The notes: generated by a model not told the origin, from the sequence alone. Counted from the first letter of the stretch, positions 43,492 to 53,741 are shown. The stretch: 64,000 nt of DNA from Aeromonas caviae (GCF_000819785.1 NZ_CDBK01000069.1:53106-117105), one strand, 5' to 3'. Made by a program: numbers and translations.

Positions 43492-45120
43492 TCAGCGCCA
43501 GGTCCCCTTGATGGTGATGGTGCCGCTTTGTTCCACCTCGCCTTCCCACATCTCGTCGCCCATGGTGCGCTGCACCATGGGATCGGTCAGGTCGAATTCC
43601 AGCGCCAGCTTGTAAAACCGGGTGATGCCCTGGCCGTTGACGGGATCATTCCACTCCTGTGGTGGTTGATTGTCCTGTATTCCGAGGGTGCGAATATCCA
43701 CCGGTGTGCGATCGCAGCGAATGGCGTGCCGTGAACCCGCTCCATGAGCCACCGAATCGAATACCAGCCTGGTAGGGATGGGGACGGCCTGTTCAGGTGC
43801 GAAGGAGCCTGCCGGATAGAAAGTGCAATATCCCCGATAAGGCGACCCCCTGTCCTGTGAAATAGAAATTTCCAGCATATCGGCACTGATGGGGCCACTG
43901 TCCGAGATATTGTATGAGAAGCTCAGAATGTCTTTTCCGACCTGCCCCTCCCTGTAAGGATTGCTGACGCCCTCCGAAGACAAGATGGATACGCTGAAGT
44001 CCCGCGGTTTTATATGAATTTCGGTTGTGCCGCTGAATTCATAGTATCCACTCTCGGGAGCATATCCATTCTTCATATTGAAGTTGATCAGACTGCGAGT
44101 CAGTTGATCTTGCAGTCCCAGCCTTACAACTTGTTTGAAGAAATTGCTGGACAAGAAAAGATAAACAGATGGCTGTCCTCTTAAATAGCTGATGTTGTAG
44201 CGAGAGCCTTTGCTTGCCCAATTTTTCAAATCTGCGCTCATTTGCAGATCCGCAGAACCAATGGCGCTATTCAGCGAGCTGTTTTTGACATTGGTATACA
44301 TGTAGGGCTCGGTGTAGTTCTGACTGCCATCTTCATTGAAGTTGTAATCAAGAAAACGACACAAAATCCCATCTCGGGTGCCCAGCCTGTAATTCTCACA
44401 ACCTTGTGAACCGGGCAAGACATAAGGAACACCATTGCTGTCCACAATGACTTCACTTATTGCATTGGTTTGTACGAAGCGAAGATGGCCGGCCTTCTTG
44501 TGCTGCATGTTTCTGACATACCAGTTTCCGCTGTTCTGATTGATGCAGCGTTCACCGGCTGCCGCGTCATATTTGAGCGTGGTCCTGCACAGGTTCATCT
44601 CCCTGTTCAAAACAGCTCCGACAGGCATGGTTCGAAGATAATCAAAGAAACTTGCACTCAATTTGCCATGACCCCACCCGGCAGATGCCCCGATGAGACC
44701 GAAAAAGCCCAAGTCATCAACGACGGCCGGCTTGTTGACCGCCTCAGCGGTGTCGGGGTCACAACGGGTATAAGACATGATGCAGCGTTGGTTGACATAA
44801 GGACGGCGGATGGGGCCGTTTTCCCACATATCGACGTTCCAGTTGTTGATATCGGTGTTGTATCCATTATCAACGTACGCCAGGCTCACCTGACCATTTC
44901 CTTTGAGCGAGGTCCAGGCATTTGCGCCGGTCAGACGCGGATCCAGACCATCTGTTGGTGCGACAAACAGGTTGTTGTCTTCCTGATTTTCAATAAACAG
45001 GAAATGGCGCAGCGCGGCATTCGGCCAGACGGTTTTGGATACGGCCGCACTGCCTTGCTGTGCCCAGCCGGCGCCAAGTGCAATGACCAGCAGCAATCTG
45101 TGTGTGATGTTCATGTTCAA
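43492..45120 (-). CDS. ecpD: EcpD-like tip adhesin
   Basis: A 542-residue secreted subunit (E. coli EcpD 547) with signal peptide (NITHRLLLVIALGAGWAQQGSA) and a C-terminal pilin-like half ending EQSGTITIKGTWR. The N-terminal half is the adhesin part. It is placed between usher and second chaperone exactly as in ecpABCDE, and its ATG overlaps the usher stop by 4 bp. DNA from about 44000 to 44500 is visibly more AT-rich than its neighbours, which is common for adhesins under diversifying selection or recent transfer. Confidence 0.88.
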   Translation of the reverse strand: MNMNITHRLLLVIALGAGWAQQGSAAVSKTVWPNAALRHFLFIENQEDNNLFVAPTDGLDPRLTGANAWTSLKGNGQVSLAYVDNGYNTDINNWNVDMWENGPIRRPYVNQRCIMSYTRCDPDTAEAVNKPAVVDDLGFFGLIGASAGWGHGKLSASFFDYLRTMPVGAVLNREMNLCRTTLKYDAAAGERCINQNSGNWYVRNMQHKKAGHLRFVQTNAISEVIVDSNGVPYVLPGSQGCENYRLGTRDGILCRFLDYNFNEDGSQNYTEPYMYTNVKNSSLNSAIGSADLQMSADLKNWASKGSRYNISYLRGQPSVYLFLSSNFFKQVVRLGLQDQLTRSLINFNMKNGYAPESGYYEFSGTTEIHIKPRDFSVSILSSEGVSNPYREGQVGKDILSFSYNISDSGPISADMLEISISQDRGSPYRGYCTFYPAGSFAPEQAVPIPTRLVFDSVAHGAGSRHAIRCDRTPVDIRTLGIQDNQPPQEWNDPVNGQGITRFYKLALEFDLTDPMVQRTMGDEMWEGEVEQSGTITIKGTWR

Positions 45121-47576
45121 TACTCTCTCACCATGGCGTAGGTGGGCAGTCCCTGGCAGGTCACGATGCCGACCCAGGCCGCGCCCGTGTGTTGTGCAAG
45201 ATCCAGGTCGGCTTCACAGAAGTCGCTTCCCCGGCGGAAAGTCAGCATGGGGTTGGCCTTGTCCACGTCCAGGGTGAACTCGCCGACCTCGTTGGTCACC
45301 GTGGTGCCGATGTGGTTGTCAATGCGGGCGTTAGCAAGCAGCGAGCCATCTTCTGCCCTGAGTACGCCAAACACGGTGACCATCTCCTTGATGCTGCTGC
45401 CGGCATCCAGAGTGGCGACGTTGCCGGGGAACAGGGTGTAGCGCTGCTTGCCGGTGTTGATGTCATAGCTGTCCTTGCCCGTCTTGCTGTTGAGCAGTTC
45501 CACCTCGTATTCCTGATAAGGCGGGAGCGCCAGGAAGGTCTGTTCCCCTTGCAGGGGGTAGTCCTGTCCATTCACCTTGGCGAGCATCTGTCCTTCCCGG
45601 TGGATGCCGGTATTGATGATGAGGCCTGAACCAGAGGTGCTCCGGCTGGATGCGATCACGTCGTTCTCCGTGGTGATCAGGGCACCCCGTGCAATCAGGT
45701 TGCCATTCACGTCGCCGCCATGACCGCGACCCAGCGTCATGGTGCCGCCGATGACCCTGTTCTCGAACCCCAGGGTGCCGGAAAGCGCCATATTGTGTGT
45801 GTCGCTGCCGTGCATCATGCGGGAGGCATTCAGTGCGGCCAGGTTGATGGCTCCCTCCATGCGCTTCTGATAGTTGAGGTTGGCCGTGGTCTGGCCCTGC
45901 TCGTTGCTGCTCATGCCGAAGCTGAACAGATTGTCGAACGGGATGGCGTAGTCCAGGGTGATGCTCTTGTTGCTGAATCCATTGAGTGTGCCACTGTCGC
46001 TCTGCAGGCTGGCGCGCATGGAGAGGTTGCCGTATCGGCCCGCATAGAGGTGCTGGTAGTAATCCGCATAACTGCGATCGCTGTTCATCTGACGGTCGTG
46101 CGTGGTGTTGAAGGTCAGCTGGCCCATGCCGCTGACCCAGCCACCCAGATTGATCGTGATGCCGGCAGAGTAGAGCTCGGTTGCACTCACTCCCAGGGCA
46201 TCGCCTGCATACAGTTTTTCCTGGCTGACCCACAGGGAGGCATTGTCATGGGCTTGCCAGGAAAGACTGGACGCCAGCCGCCAGGAGTGATCGGTGGACA
46301 GCATGCTTTGCAACTGGGTGCCGAGGCGATCCGTGACCTGCCAGCTTGCGCGTGCCTCGCCGACGGCCGCATCCCTGAACGCATAGGTGGTCGTCGCCAG
46401 ATCAAGGGCATCCAGCGAGCGTGCCAGCGACAGACCGAGCAGGGGGGAATCGCCGCTGTGCTGGCTGTTCTCCATCATGCCTCCCCACCATTGCCATCCC
46501 CACTCCCGGGTAAAGCCCTGATTGCCGCCCAGCTTGGTGACTCGCTGGGTGGTCGTGCTGGTCAGGCGGCCGTCGACATAGACTTCGACCGTGACGTTGT
46601 AGACCCCGTTGGGGAACGCGGAGGTGTCGATGTGCTGGTTGCCGATCGCCAGGTTTTGCAGGCCTATCAGGCGCTCATCCCGATAGACCCTGACCTCGCC
46701 GTTGGCGGGCATGAAGACTTGCACCGGAGTGGTCGATTCGTTGGTGGTCTGTTTTCGAGATTGCGCCTGGTTGCCATAGGATGCGCCGTAGAGGCGACCC
46801 GTGGTCAGGCCCGTCACCACCCCCAGGGTCTGCAGGTCCCATGTCGAGACCATGCCTGCTGCGATGCGGCGATCATCGAGATCCCGTTCGTACATGGCGC
46901 GGTAGATATCGCCGCTCTGCTCCGGCTCACCCAGGTTGTAAAGGGAGGCATCCACGGCGACATGGTGCGCGCCCAGCCCGACGGTACTCTCCAGCTGCAG
47001 GAAATTGGAGTCCTGGTGCCCGCTCTGGGGGGTATTGATGAAGGAGTAACCCAGGTTGTAGCGCTGTACGCCCGTCAGGGTGTCCACCGTCGGGGTCAGT
47101 GCGACACGGTTGTCAGATTGCTTCGCCTGGCCAAAGGCATCCCGTGACACCCGGATGGTGAGCAGCATGGCGACGAGGTCCAGCTGCATGCTGGCATCGG
47201 CATCGATCTGCAAGTCGCCATCGGCAGAAAAAGTGCGTCTTTGCTTGCTGGAGAGCAGAGTGGTAAGGGCATCGTTCAGTACGCCTTGCTGCTGGCCGGC
47301 ACTGAAATCAAGGTGCAACAAGTGCAGCTTGCCGTCTTGCAGCAGCAGGGTGGCATTGCCGATGGTGTCGTCGGTCAGGGTGTCGATCCTGTTGTCCTCA
47401 TCCGTGTATCGCAGGCGTACCGGTACCGCCAGCCCCTCTTCCAGCGCCTTGGCAAAACTGGCAGGAATGATGACGTTGGCAATTTTGAGAGGGGCAGCAG
47501 TGCTGGCCGAGGCTGACATCGCAATCAGCCAGGAGAGCGGCAACAGCCAGGCTTTTTTCAACATATCGAGCACCAT
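45117..47576 (-). CDS. ecpC: EcpC-like outer-membrane usher
   Basis: An 819-residue usher of the CS1/ECP (alternate) class. Signal peptide (LLPLSWLIAMSASASTA), N-terminal domain, long beta-barrel, a plug-region start VQVFMPANGEVRVYRDERLIG, and C-terminal CarboxypepD-like domain (VFGVLRAEDGSLLANARIDNHIG) typical of TcfC/EcpC. It secretes and assembles pilins across the outer membrane. ATG 47576 given; an in-frame ATG at 47564 is equally possible. Confidence 0.92.
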   Translation of the reverse strand: MVLDMLKKAWLLPLSWLIAMSASASTAAPLKIANVIIPASFAKALEEGLAVPVRLRYTDEDNRIDTLTDDTIGNATLLLQDGKLHLLHLDFSAGQQQGVLNDALTTLLSSKQRRTFSADGDLQIDADASMQLDLVAMLLTIRVSRDAFGQAKQSDNRVALTPTVDTLTGVQRYNLGYSFINTPQSGHQDSNFLQLESTVGLGAHHVAVDASLYNLGEPEQSGDIYRAMYERDLDDRRIAAGMVSTWDLQTLGVVTGLTTGRLYGASYGNQAQSRKQTTNESTTPVQVFMPANGEVRVYRDERLIGLQNLAIGNQHIDTSAFPNGVYNVTVEVYVDGRLTSTTTQRVTKLGGNQGFTREWGWQWWGGMMENSQHSGDSPLLGLSLARSLDALDLATTTYAFRDAAVGEARASWQVTDRLGTQLQSMLSTDHSWRLASSLSWQAHDNASLWVSQEKLYAGDALGVSATELYSAGITINLGGWVSGMGQLTFNTTHDRQMNSDRSYADYYQHLYAGRYGNLSMRASLQSDSGTLNGFSNKSITLDYAIPFDNLFSFGMSSNEQGQTTANLNYQKRMEGAINLAALNASRMMHGSDTHNMALSGTLGFENRVIGGTMTLGRGHGGDVNGNLIARGALITTENDVIASSRSTSGSGLIINTGIHREGQMLAKVNGQDYPLQGEQTFLALPPYQEYEVELLNSKTGKDSYDINTGKQRYTLFPGNVATLDAGSSIKEMVTVFGVLRAEDGSLLANARIDNHIGTTVTNEVGEFTLDVDKANPMLTFRRGSDFCEADLDLAQHTGAAWVGIVTCQGLPTYAMVREY

Positions 47577-47642
47577 GGTTCCGGGTGTGGAGAACGAGAG
47601 CCGTCACCCTGCAAGAGGGTGGGGCGGTACCGTGATTGGGGA

Positions 47643-48302
47643 TTACTTGATGACGACGAATTCCTGACCCAGCCAGAGTCCCAGGTGGCTCTTTGGATCA
47701 CGCATATTGACCTGCTTGAACCGGCGTTGCTTGCCCGGCAGGTCGTAGTAGGTTTCCTTGCACAGCTCCTCGCCTTTCAGGCAGGGGCCATACGCTACCG
47801 TGCGATAGGAGGCATTGCCCTGGTTGGTGAGTGTGTCGTCCTTCAGGTCATAGGCGAACCGGTGCTGGCGTGGTGTTACCACCAGAATGGTGCCTATCTG
47901 TGCTGACGTGGTGGCAACAGCCTGACGGCGTTCGTTGCGCTGATCGTCGACGGAGAGCGCCGTGTCCAGCCAGCGGATGCGGTAGTAACGCTCCTTGTCA
48001 TCCTGCGGGCCCTTGTAAAAGAACCTGACGTTGTTTCTGGCATTGGCGGGCAGCATCAGCCGACTGGGTGACAACATCAGCTCGCCGCTGACTTCCATGG
48101 GGATCTCCTGCCCTCCCTCTTCCGGTGAGGTGATGCGTGTCACGCTGATCGTGACCAATCTGGCCTGGTCGCTGCCATTTTCAATCTGTTTGGCGACCTC
48201 CTGGCTGCCTGCATCGATGAAGGTGGTGACGGCGCCGACATTGATCGCCTGGCTGATACCGGGAATGAGCAGCAGCCAGATCGCTGCAATTTTCAGGTTC
48301 AT
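47643..48302 (-). CDS. ecpB: EcpB-like periplasmic pilus chaperone
   Basis: A 219-residue exported chaperone. Signal peptide (MNLKIAAIWLLLIPGISQA), then VTTFIDAGSQEVAKQIENGS and SRLMLPANARNNVRFFYKGPQDDKERYYRIRW, the same fold pattern as the EcpE-like protein, with a C-terminal basic-cysteine region. It folds EcpA before delivery to the usher. It follows ecpA after a GC hairpin, which would keep it less expressed than the major pilin. Confidence 0.9.
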   Translation of the reverse strand: MNLKIAAIWLLLIPGISQAINVGAVTTFIDAGSQEVAKQIENGSDQARLVTISVTRITSPEEGGQEIPMEVSGELMLSPSRLMLPANARNNVRFFYKGPQDDKERYYRIRWLDTALSVDDQRNERRQAVATTSAQIGTILVVTPRQHRFAYDLKDDTLTNQGNASYRTVAYGPCLKGEELCKETYYDLPGKQRRFKQVNMRDPKSHLGLWLGQEFVVIK

Positions 48303-48323
48303 GATGTGCCCCTAAGAGAACAA

Positions 48324-48341
48324 AGGGCCCCGCAGGGCCCT
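48324..48341 (-). terminator. Partial terminator between ecpA and ecpB
   Basis: AGGGCCC / GGGCCCT with a 4-nt loop; on the minus strand followed by TTTGTTCT. A leaky terminator here would give excess major pilin over chaperone and usher. Confidence 0.6.
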
Positions 48342-48362
48342 CAATGGTATGCGGTGGATGAG

Positions 48363-48935
48363 TTAGCTCCAGTTCGCTACGAACTCGACGTTGACTTCAC
48401 CGCTCCACAGGCCGTCCGGCAGGGCGTCAAAGGTGGTGGGGGTGCCGCTGGCAGTGGCGCTTTCAATGTTGAAAGTGAAGGATCCCTGCGCTGTGACGCG
48501 TTCGGCATCGTTCTTGAAGCCGTTGGCAAGAGGAGACAGATTCCCCCCCGTGATGCCGGCAGCGGTGTCGATCAGGGTGGTGTAGGCGGTTGTGCTGACC
48601 GGTGCGCCGCCCCACAGCACGCCCACATCGACGGTGGAGTCGCCACCCAGGTGATTCAGGGTGCCGTTCAGCTTCTTCGCCTTCAGGGTGAAGTCGGTCG
48701 CGCTGGCATCACCCTTGATGGCGACATCGAACAGGCCGTTGACGGTGTTGAACCCCTTGATCCCTTCGGCATATTGGAAGGAGAGGCTGGAGAGCGGGGT
48801 GACCACCAGCTCGGAAGTGGTGTCTTTCTTGGCAGTGGCCTGCCAGGTCGCGACGGCAGACGCTTCTACGGCGGCTTGAGCGGTGGCGGCAAAGCCCAGG
48901 GTAGCCACGGACAGAGCAATCAGAGTCTTCTTCAT
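48363..48935 (-). CDS. ecpA: EcpA-like major pilin (E. coli common pilus type)
   Basis: A 190-residue pilin: signal peptide MKKTLIALSVATLGFAATAQ and a mature domain with ATWQATAKKDTTSELVVTPL, SLSFQYAEGIKGFN and GGNLSPLANGF, which match E. coli EcpA/MatB almost word for word, ending LPDGLWSGEVNVEFVANWS. It is the structural subunit of ECP fibres used in adhesion and early biofilm. ATG 48935 has TAGGAAA upstream. The 586-bp region upstream is unusually AT-rich. Confidence 0.95.
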   Translation of the reverse strand: MKKTLIALSVATLGFAATAQAAVEASAVATWQATAKKDTTSELVVTPLSSLSFQYAEGIKGFNTVNGLFDVAIKGDASATDFTLKAKKLNGTLNHLGGDSTVDVGVLWGGAPVSTTAYTTLIDTAAGITGGNLSPLANGFKNDAERVTAQGSFTFNIESATASGTPTTFDALPDGLWSGEVNVEFVANWS

Positions 48936-49521
48936 TACGATATTTCCTACATATCTTCTGGATGGTTGTGACCACCCGGTTGGTTCATTGCCCGTCAGGG
49001 GCATGCCTTGCCACGTTGGCGACGATTCGACCAGTCGTGGCAGCCGGACCTGGAATATGTTTCTCCTCGGACCAGCTTGTTTTTTCGTCGACCAAGATAG
49101 CGATCGGATCTGTTTTGATCGACAGAATGGTGTGTAGGAAAAATCCCAAAGGGGAATGGGGGGAACCCCTTGTAAAATAAATTTTTTTCTTTTTCTTTCA
49201 GTGGCTTGTAGCTTCCCATGTATTTGATTTATATGTTTTTTCGGTCTTTTTCTCGTGGGTGGATGCCAGCTGGAAAAGCCGGGAAGGAGGGGAATTCAAC
49301 GAGGGAGGGGGCTCGGCCACCACCAGGCTCCATACGAGGCAAATAAAATGCAATATATTGATAAATATATAAAAAATAAATGAAGCTATAATGATGATTA
49401 ACTTGAAAATGCCATTTTTATATTTATTTAACATCTTGAAAACAAGGTCAGGCTGTATGGTGTCGTTGCTTGATTTGTAGTTAATATGCTCGTCGGACAG
49501 GGCTGAATAACGGATCTATAT
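48936..49521. promoter_or_regulatory. AT-rich regulatory region between ecpA and the response regulator
   Basis: 586 bp without a credible gene. From about 49170 to 49500 the sequence is strikingly AT-rich (runs of T, ATATATAAAAAATAAATG), in contrast to the GC-rich surroundings, as expected for an H-NS-silenced divergent promoter. A hairpin AAGGGG / CCCCTT at 49149-49171 lies in the likely ecpA leader, and CGATC...GATCG arms at 49101-49121 could be a regulator site. A 78-codon minus-strand ORF (49198-49434) is rejected as probable noise. Confidence 0.5.
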
Positions 49522-50145
49522 ATGGCGAAGGTATTGATAGTAGATGATCATCCAGCAATAAGAATGGCCGTGAACATGTTGTTGAAGCAGGATGAACATC
49601 ATGTTTTAGGCGAAGTGGATAATGGTGTCGATGCTATCGCCATGGCCAGGAACACTCATCCAGATATTGTTATCCTTGATATTGGAATACCTCAGCTTGA
49701 TGGCATCGAAGTGATAAAAAGAATCAAGATGCTGGATATTGGCGCCAAGATTCTGGTGCTGTCTGCACAGTCCACCCACCATATTATGGTGCGGTGCCTG
49801 CAAGCCGGTGCCGAGGGGTTCTTGTCCAAGCTGGATGATTTGTATTTGCTGAAGGATGCGATCGCAAAAATAGAGAAGCGGCAACTCTATTACCCCCGTG
49901 ACGTCATCGCCGGCGCCAGGCATGCCCATACGGTCGATCGGGAAGATCTGCTGTCGACCCTCTCTTCCCGCGAGATGAGCGTGCTGCTGCAGATTTGTCA
50001 GGGCCATGCCAACAAGCAGATTGCCCAAAGCATGCTGCTGAGCGAGAAAACCGTCAGTACCTACAAGACCCGGTTGATGAAGAAACTCAACATCACCAAC
50101 ATCGTTGATCTGATCAGTCTGGCCAGACGGCAGAAACTGCTGTGA
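49522..50145 (+). CDS. NarL/BvgA-type response regulator
   Basis: A 207-residue regulator: receiver domain with VDDH (8-10 acidic pair), phospho-acceptor Asp53 in DIVILDIGIPQLDG, and a C-terminal LuxR-type helix-turn-helix (LSSREMSVLLQICQGHANKQIAQSMLLSEKTVSTYKTRLMKKL). It resembles EvgA/BvgA. The stop overlaps the kinase start by 4 bp. Its position, divergent from the ecp operon where E. coli has the LuxR-type EcpR/MatA, suggests it controls the pilus (inference). Confidence 0.92.
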   Translation: MAKVLIVDDHPAIRMAVNMLLKQDEHHVLGEVDNGVDAIAMARNTHPDIVILDIGIPQLDGIEVIKRIKMLDIGAKILVLSAQSTHHIMVRCLQAGAEGFLSKLDDLYLLKDAIAKIEKRQLYYPRDVIAGARHAHTVDREDLLSTLSSREMSVLLQICQGHANKQIAQSMLLSEKTVSTYKTRLMKKLNITNIVDLISLARRQKLL

Positions 50146-53100
50146 ACAGGGCGAAATTGCTGTTGCTTCTGCTGGCGCTGGTCTGGGTGTGGCCGCTGGC
50201 GGCCCGGGAACCGGAAGAGCCCCTGCTGCAAGTCTATTCGCGGGATGGCGGGGAATACCTCGATGCCAGCCCCTTGCCGCTGCATGGGGAGGAGTGGCGC
50301 TGGTTGCAGGAGCGCGAGCGGCTGATCCTGGGGGTGCCCAGACCCGACAACCCCCCCATGGACATCACCCTGAGGGCGAATGCTTATGAAGGGGTGACGG
50401 CCGACATCGTCGGCATGTTGACCCATCTGCTGCACATCGAGATCCTGGTGAAGGGATATCCCTCCAGGGCGGCTGCCATTGAAGCGCTCCAGCGGGGGGA
50501 GATCGATCTGCTGAGTACCTCCAACTCCTATGAGCGGGAACAGCATCTTCTGCTGACTGACAAATATATTGCTGACGACCCAGCCATCTATAAAAACATT
50601 CAGGTCAAAGAGCGAGAAATAAGAACAATAGCCGTGCCGGAGTATTATTTGCCGTTCATGGACATCATGCGTTATCTGTCGGACTACAAAATTAAAATAT
50701 ACCCGTCCCGCTATAGTGCATTGTCCGCGGTGGCATATGGTCAGGTTGATGCCGTCATGGTAGACATGATCTCCGGCAATTTCATCGTCAACAAGTTCTA
50801 TCAGAACAGCATTCAATTATTGAAGCCGCTCTATATCGATACTGCCGGTTTTGCCTTTGCCCTCAACCCCAAGGAGCGGCGACTCAAGAGGATCATGGAT
50901 ATCGCGCTGGGGGAGATCCTCGATGGCAAGCGAGCGGAAGTGGCCAAACGCTGGAATGGGGGCGGTCTCTCCATCGGTGCCAGCAGGATCGACCTGAGCC
51001 GCGAGCAATGGAAATGGCTGGGCAAGCGGGAGAAAATCCGGATTGCGGTGAACAGCGGCATCCCTCCCCTCAGTTTCTATGACGTCACCGGTACCATGCA
51101 CGGCGTGGTCGCCGATCTGCTGCAGGTCATGCGGGCCAAGCTGGGAGTGGAGCTCGAGGTGGTGCCTGCCAAGACACCGGAGCAGATGACTCAGTTGCTG
51201 GATAGCGGCCAGGTGGATGCGGGAGTGTTGAGCCCCTCTGCCGAGCGCAGGAACCGCTATCTGTTCAGCCGGGCCTTTGTCCTCGATCCCCTCTCCTATG
51301 TGGTGGGGCTGCGCCACAGGGAGGTCCCCCCTGCATCGCTGCTCAAGACCGGCACCGTGGCCATGGTCAGGGGCTTTATCTCGACCCAGGCCATCGAGGC
51401 GGAATACGGCAAGCTGACGTCGCGGCAGTTCGATACGATTGAAGACGCCATGCGTTGTGTGGCGATGGAAGTGTGCGATGTGACCATACTGCCGCTGCGG
51501 GTGGCCAAGTACTACGTCAACAGCAAATTCCCCGACAGCCTGCTCATCACGGGAGAGCTGTTCGATTCCATCCCCATCGGTGCCGCGTTTGCGGTCACCC
51601 CCGCGCATCCCGTACTACGGGACATTCTGGACAAGGTGATTGCCATCATTCCGCCGGATGAGCTGGAAGGACTCTCCAACCGCTGGCGGGTCAATGTCAA
51701 ACAGGAGAGTGTCTCCTGGCAGGAGTTGATTCAGGAGTTCGGGGTCTTTATCGCGTTGATCCTGCTGTTGACCCTCTGGGTTGGCCTGTGGGGCCTGTCC
51801 CTGCGCAAGCAGATCCGCGAGCGGCGGCTGGTGGAGGGGGCGCTGAGCACCCAGCTCAAGTTCATCGCCGATCTGGTGGACGGGACACCTCACCCCATCT
51901 ATGCGCGGGATCTGAACGGGATCCTGGTGCTGTGCAACAGCAGCTATGCCAGCTTCCTTGGCGAGCCCAAGGTCGGTCTGCTCGGCACGGGCCTGGACGA
52001 CGCGCGAACGCGCTGGCCTTTTCTTGCTCCCCTGCACGGGGATCTGGTGCTTTCCTGTGACAGCCGCCGCGCCCAGGAGGGGGATCACCGTCTGGGCCTG
52101 CCGACGGGCGGGGTCGACGTCTATCACTGGGTTCAGCCTTACTACGATCTGGACGGCAATGTGCAGGGGGGGGTGGGGGGCTGGATTGACGTCAGCGAAC
52201 GGGTACGCCTGCTCGATGAGCTGGCGGTGGCCAGCCAGGAGGCCCAGGAGGCAAACCGTGCCAAGAGCACCTTCCTCGCGACCATGAGCCACGAGATCCG
52301 TACCCCCATGAATGCCATCATCGGCTTGCTGGAATTGGCGCTCAAGCGGGGTCGGCTGCACGAGGAGGATCAGGCCTCCCTCGCCATTGCCCATGGCTCG
52401 GCCAGCGATCTGCTGAGCCTCATCGGCGACATCCTGGATATTTCCAAGATCGAGTCTGGCCGGTTCGAACTGGCCCCCGAACCCCATGACATCGTGACCC
52501 TGACAGCGTCGGTCGTCACCGTATTCACTGCGCTGGCGAGGCAGAAAAACCTGCGGCTGGAGCTCGTCACGGGCGATCCGTCCTGGGTGCAGGTCGATGG
52601 CCTCTGTTACAAGCAGGTCGTCTCCAACCTGATCAGCAACGCCATCAAGTACACCGATCGCGGGTCGGTCACGGTGACGCTGGCCTCCCGGGTCAGCGAT
52701 GGCTGGTGTACCGTGCAGCTCACCATCCTGGATACCGGTATCGGCATCGATCAGGCCGAGCAGGCCAGGCTGTTCGAGCCCTTCAGCCAGGCCAGCCAAC
52801 CCGAGAAAATCCAGCAGTCGGGTACAGGCCTGGGTCTGATGATCTCCCGCTCCCTGTGCGAGACGATGGGCGGCTCCTTGAAACTGGAGAGTACGCCCGG
52901 GCAGGGGACCCGGGTCAGTGTCGAGATGAAGCTGCCGGTGGCCGATGCCGTGGCGATGTCCGCTGCGCCTGCACAGGAGCCGGTGGTGGAGCCGGGGCGG
53001 CGACTGAAGATCATGGTCGTGGATGATCATCCAGCCAACCGGTTGCTGGTCAGGCAGCAGCTGGCCTATCTGGGCCATGACGCCACGGCCGTCGAGTCGG

Positions 53101-53741
53101 GAGAAGAGGCGCTGCGGCGGCTGGTCGAAGCCAGGGTGGATGTCGTCATGACCGACTTCAACATGCCCGGCATGAACGGATTCGAGCTGGCTCGTCAGTG
53201 CCGTGAGCTGGAGCGGCTGCACGGCTGGCGACGCACCGTGATCCTCGGGCTGACGGCCGATGCGCGGCAGGAGCAGATCAATGAAGGGCAGGCGGCAGGG
53301 ATGGATGACTGTCTCTTCAAGCCCGTCGGACTGGAGGCGCTCGATCATTGTCTGCGTCGGCACATGCAGCGAGAAGAGCAGAGTGACATGGCCGCCTGCA
53401 TGGAGGAGATCCGGCGGTATCTGGGGCCGCTGACTGCACACCAGTCGACCCTGATGGTGCCTCTGCTGGCCGAGTTCGTGCGGGCCAGTGACGACGATAT
53501 CGCGGGATTGCAACGGGCTGCGGAGGAGGGGCATGCTGGCCAGTTCATCGACCGCATACATCGCCTGAAAGGGGGAGCCAGAATAATGGGCACTCTGAAA
53601 CTGGTGGCGACCTGCAGCGAAATAGAATCCTGGGAGCTCGATCAGGCCAGGCTGCCCGAGGCGCTGGCCCGTTTGCAGCAAGAGTACGAGGTCGTTCGGC
53701 TGGCAGCGACCCAACTACAGGTGATGGACGGGGAGGAATGA
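50142..53741 (+). CDS. BvgS/EvgS-like unorthodox sensor kinase
   Basis: A 1199-residue hybrid kinase starting at a GTG (50142) that overlaps the regulator stop. Signal-like N-terminus, two tandem periplasmic Venus-flytrap (SBP_bac_3) domains (about 45-280 and 285-530), one TM helix (IQEFGVFIALILLLTLWVGLWGL), a PAS domain, HisKA with His717 (TMSHEIRTPMNAI), HATPase (GTGLGLMISRSLCETMGG), a receiver with Asp1005 (VVMTDFNMPGMNG) and an HPt domain with His1140 (IHRLKGGARIMG). All four phosphorelay residues are intact. The ligand is unknown. Confidence 0.94.
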   Translation: MNRAKLLLLLLALVWVWPLAAREPEEPLLQVYSRDGGEYLDASPLPLHGEEWRWLQERERLILGVPRPDNPPMDITLRANAYEGVTADIVGMLTHLLHIEILVKGYPSRAAAIEALQRGEIDLLSTSNSYEREQHLLLTDKYIADDPAIYKNIQVKEREIRTIAVPEYYLPFMDIMRYLSDYKIKIYPSRYSALSAVAYGQVDAVMVDMISGNFIVNKFYQNSIQLLKPLYIDTAGFAFALNPKERRLKRIMDIALGEILDGKRAEVAKRWNGGGLSIGASRIDLSREQWKWLGKREKIRIAVNSGIPPLSFYDVTGTMHGVVADLLQVMRAKLGVELEVVPAKTPEQMTQLLDSGQVDAGVLSPSAERRNRYLFSRAFVLDPLSYVVGLRHREVPPASLLKTGTVAMVRGFISTQAIEAEYGKLTSRQFDTIEDAMRCVAMEVCDVTILPLRVAKYYVNSKFPDSLLITGELFDSIPIGAAFAVTPAHPVLRDILDKVIAIIPPDELEGLSNRWRVNVKQESVSWQELIQEFGVFIALILLLTLWVGLWGLSLRKQIRERRLVEGALSTQLKFIADLVDGTPHPIYARDLNGILVLCNSSYASFLGEPKVGLLGTGLDDARTRWPFLAPLHGDLVLSCDSRRAQEGDHRLGLPTGGVDVYHWVQPYYDLDGNVQGGVGGWIDVSERVRLLDELAVASQEAQEANRAKSTFLATMSHEIRTPMNAIIGLLELALKRGRLHEEDQASLAIAHGSASDLLSLIGDILDISKIESGRFELAPEPHDIVTLTASVVTVFTALARQKNLRLELVTGDPSWVQVDGLCYKQVVSNLISNAIKYTDRGSVTVTLASRVSDGWCTVQLTILDTGIGIDQAEQARLFEPFSQASQPEKIQQSGTGLGLMISRSLCETMGGSLKLESTPGQGTRVSVEMKLPVADAVAMSAAPAQEPVVEPGRRLKIMVVDDHPANRLLVRQQLAYLGHDATAVESGEEALRRLVEARVDVVMTDFNMPGMNGFELARQCRELERLHGWRRTVILGLTADARQEQINEGQAAGMDDCLFKPVGLEALDHCLRRHMQREEQSDMAACMEEIRRYLGPLTAHQSTLMVPLLAEFVRASDDDIAGLQRAAEEGHAGQFIDRIHRLKGGARIMGTLKLVATCSEIESWELDQARLPEALARLQQEYEVVRLAATQLQVMDGEE

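Noticed and set aside
49198..49434. 78-codon minus-strand ORF with a hydrophobic stretch
   Set aside because: Lies in the AT-rich ecp upstream region; hydrophobicity is a by-product of A/T codons, no ribosome-binding site, no recognisable family.
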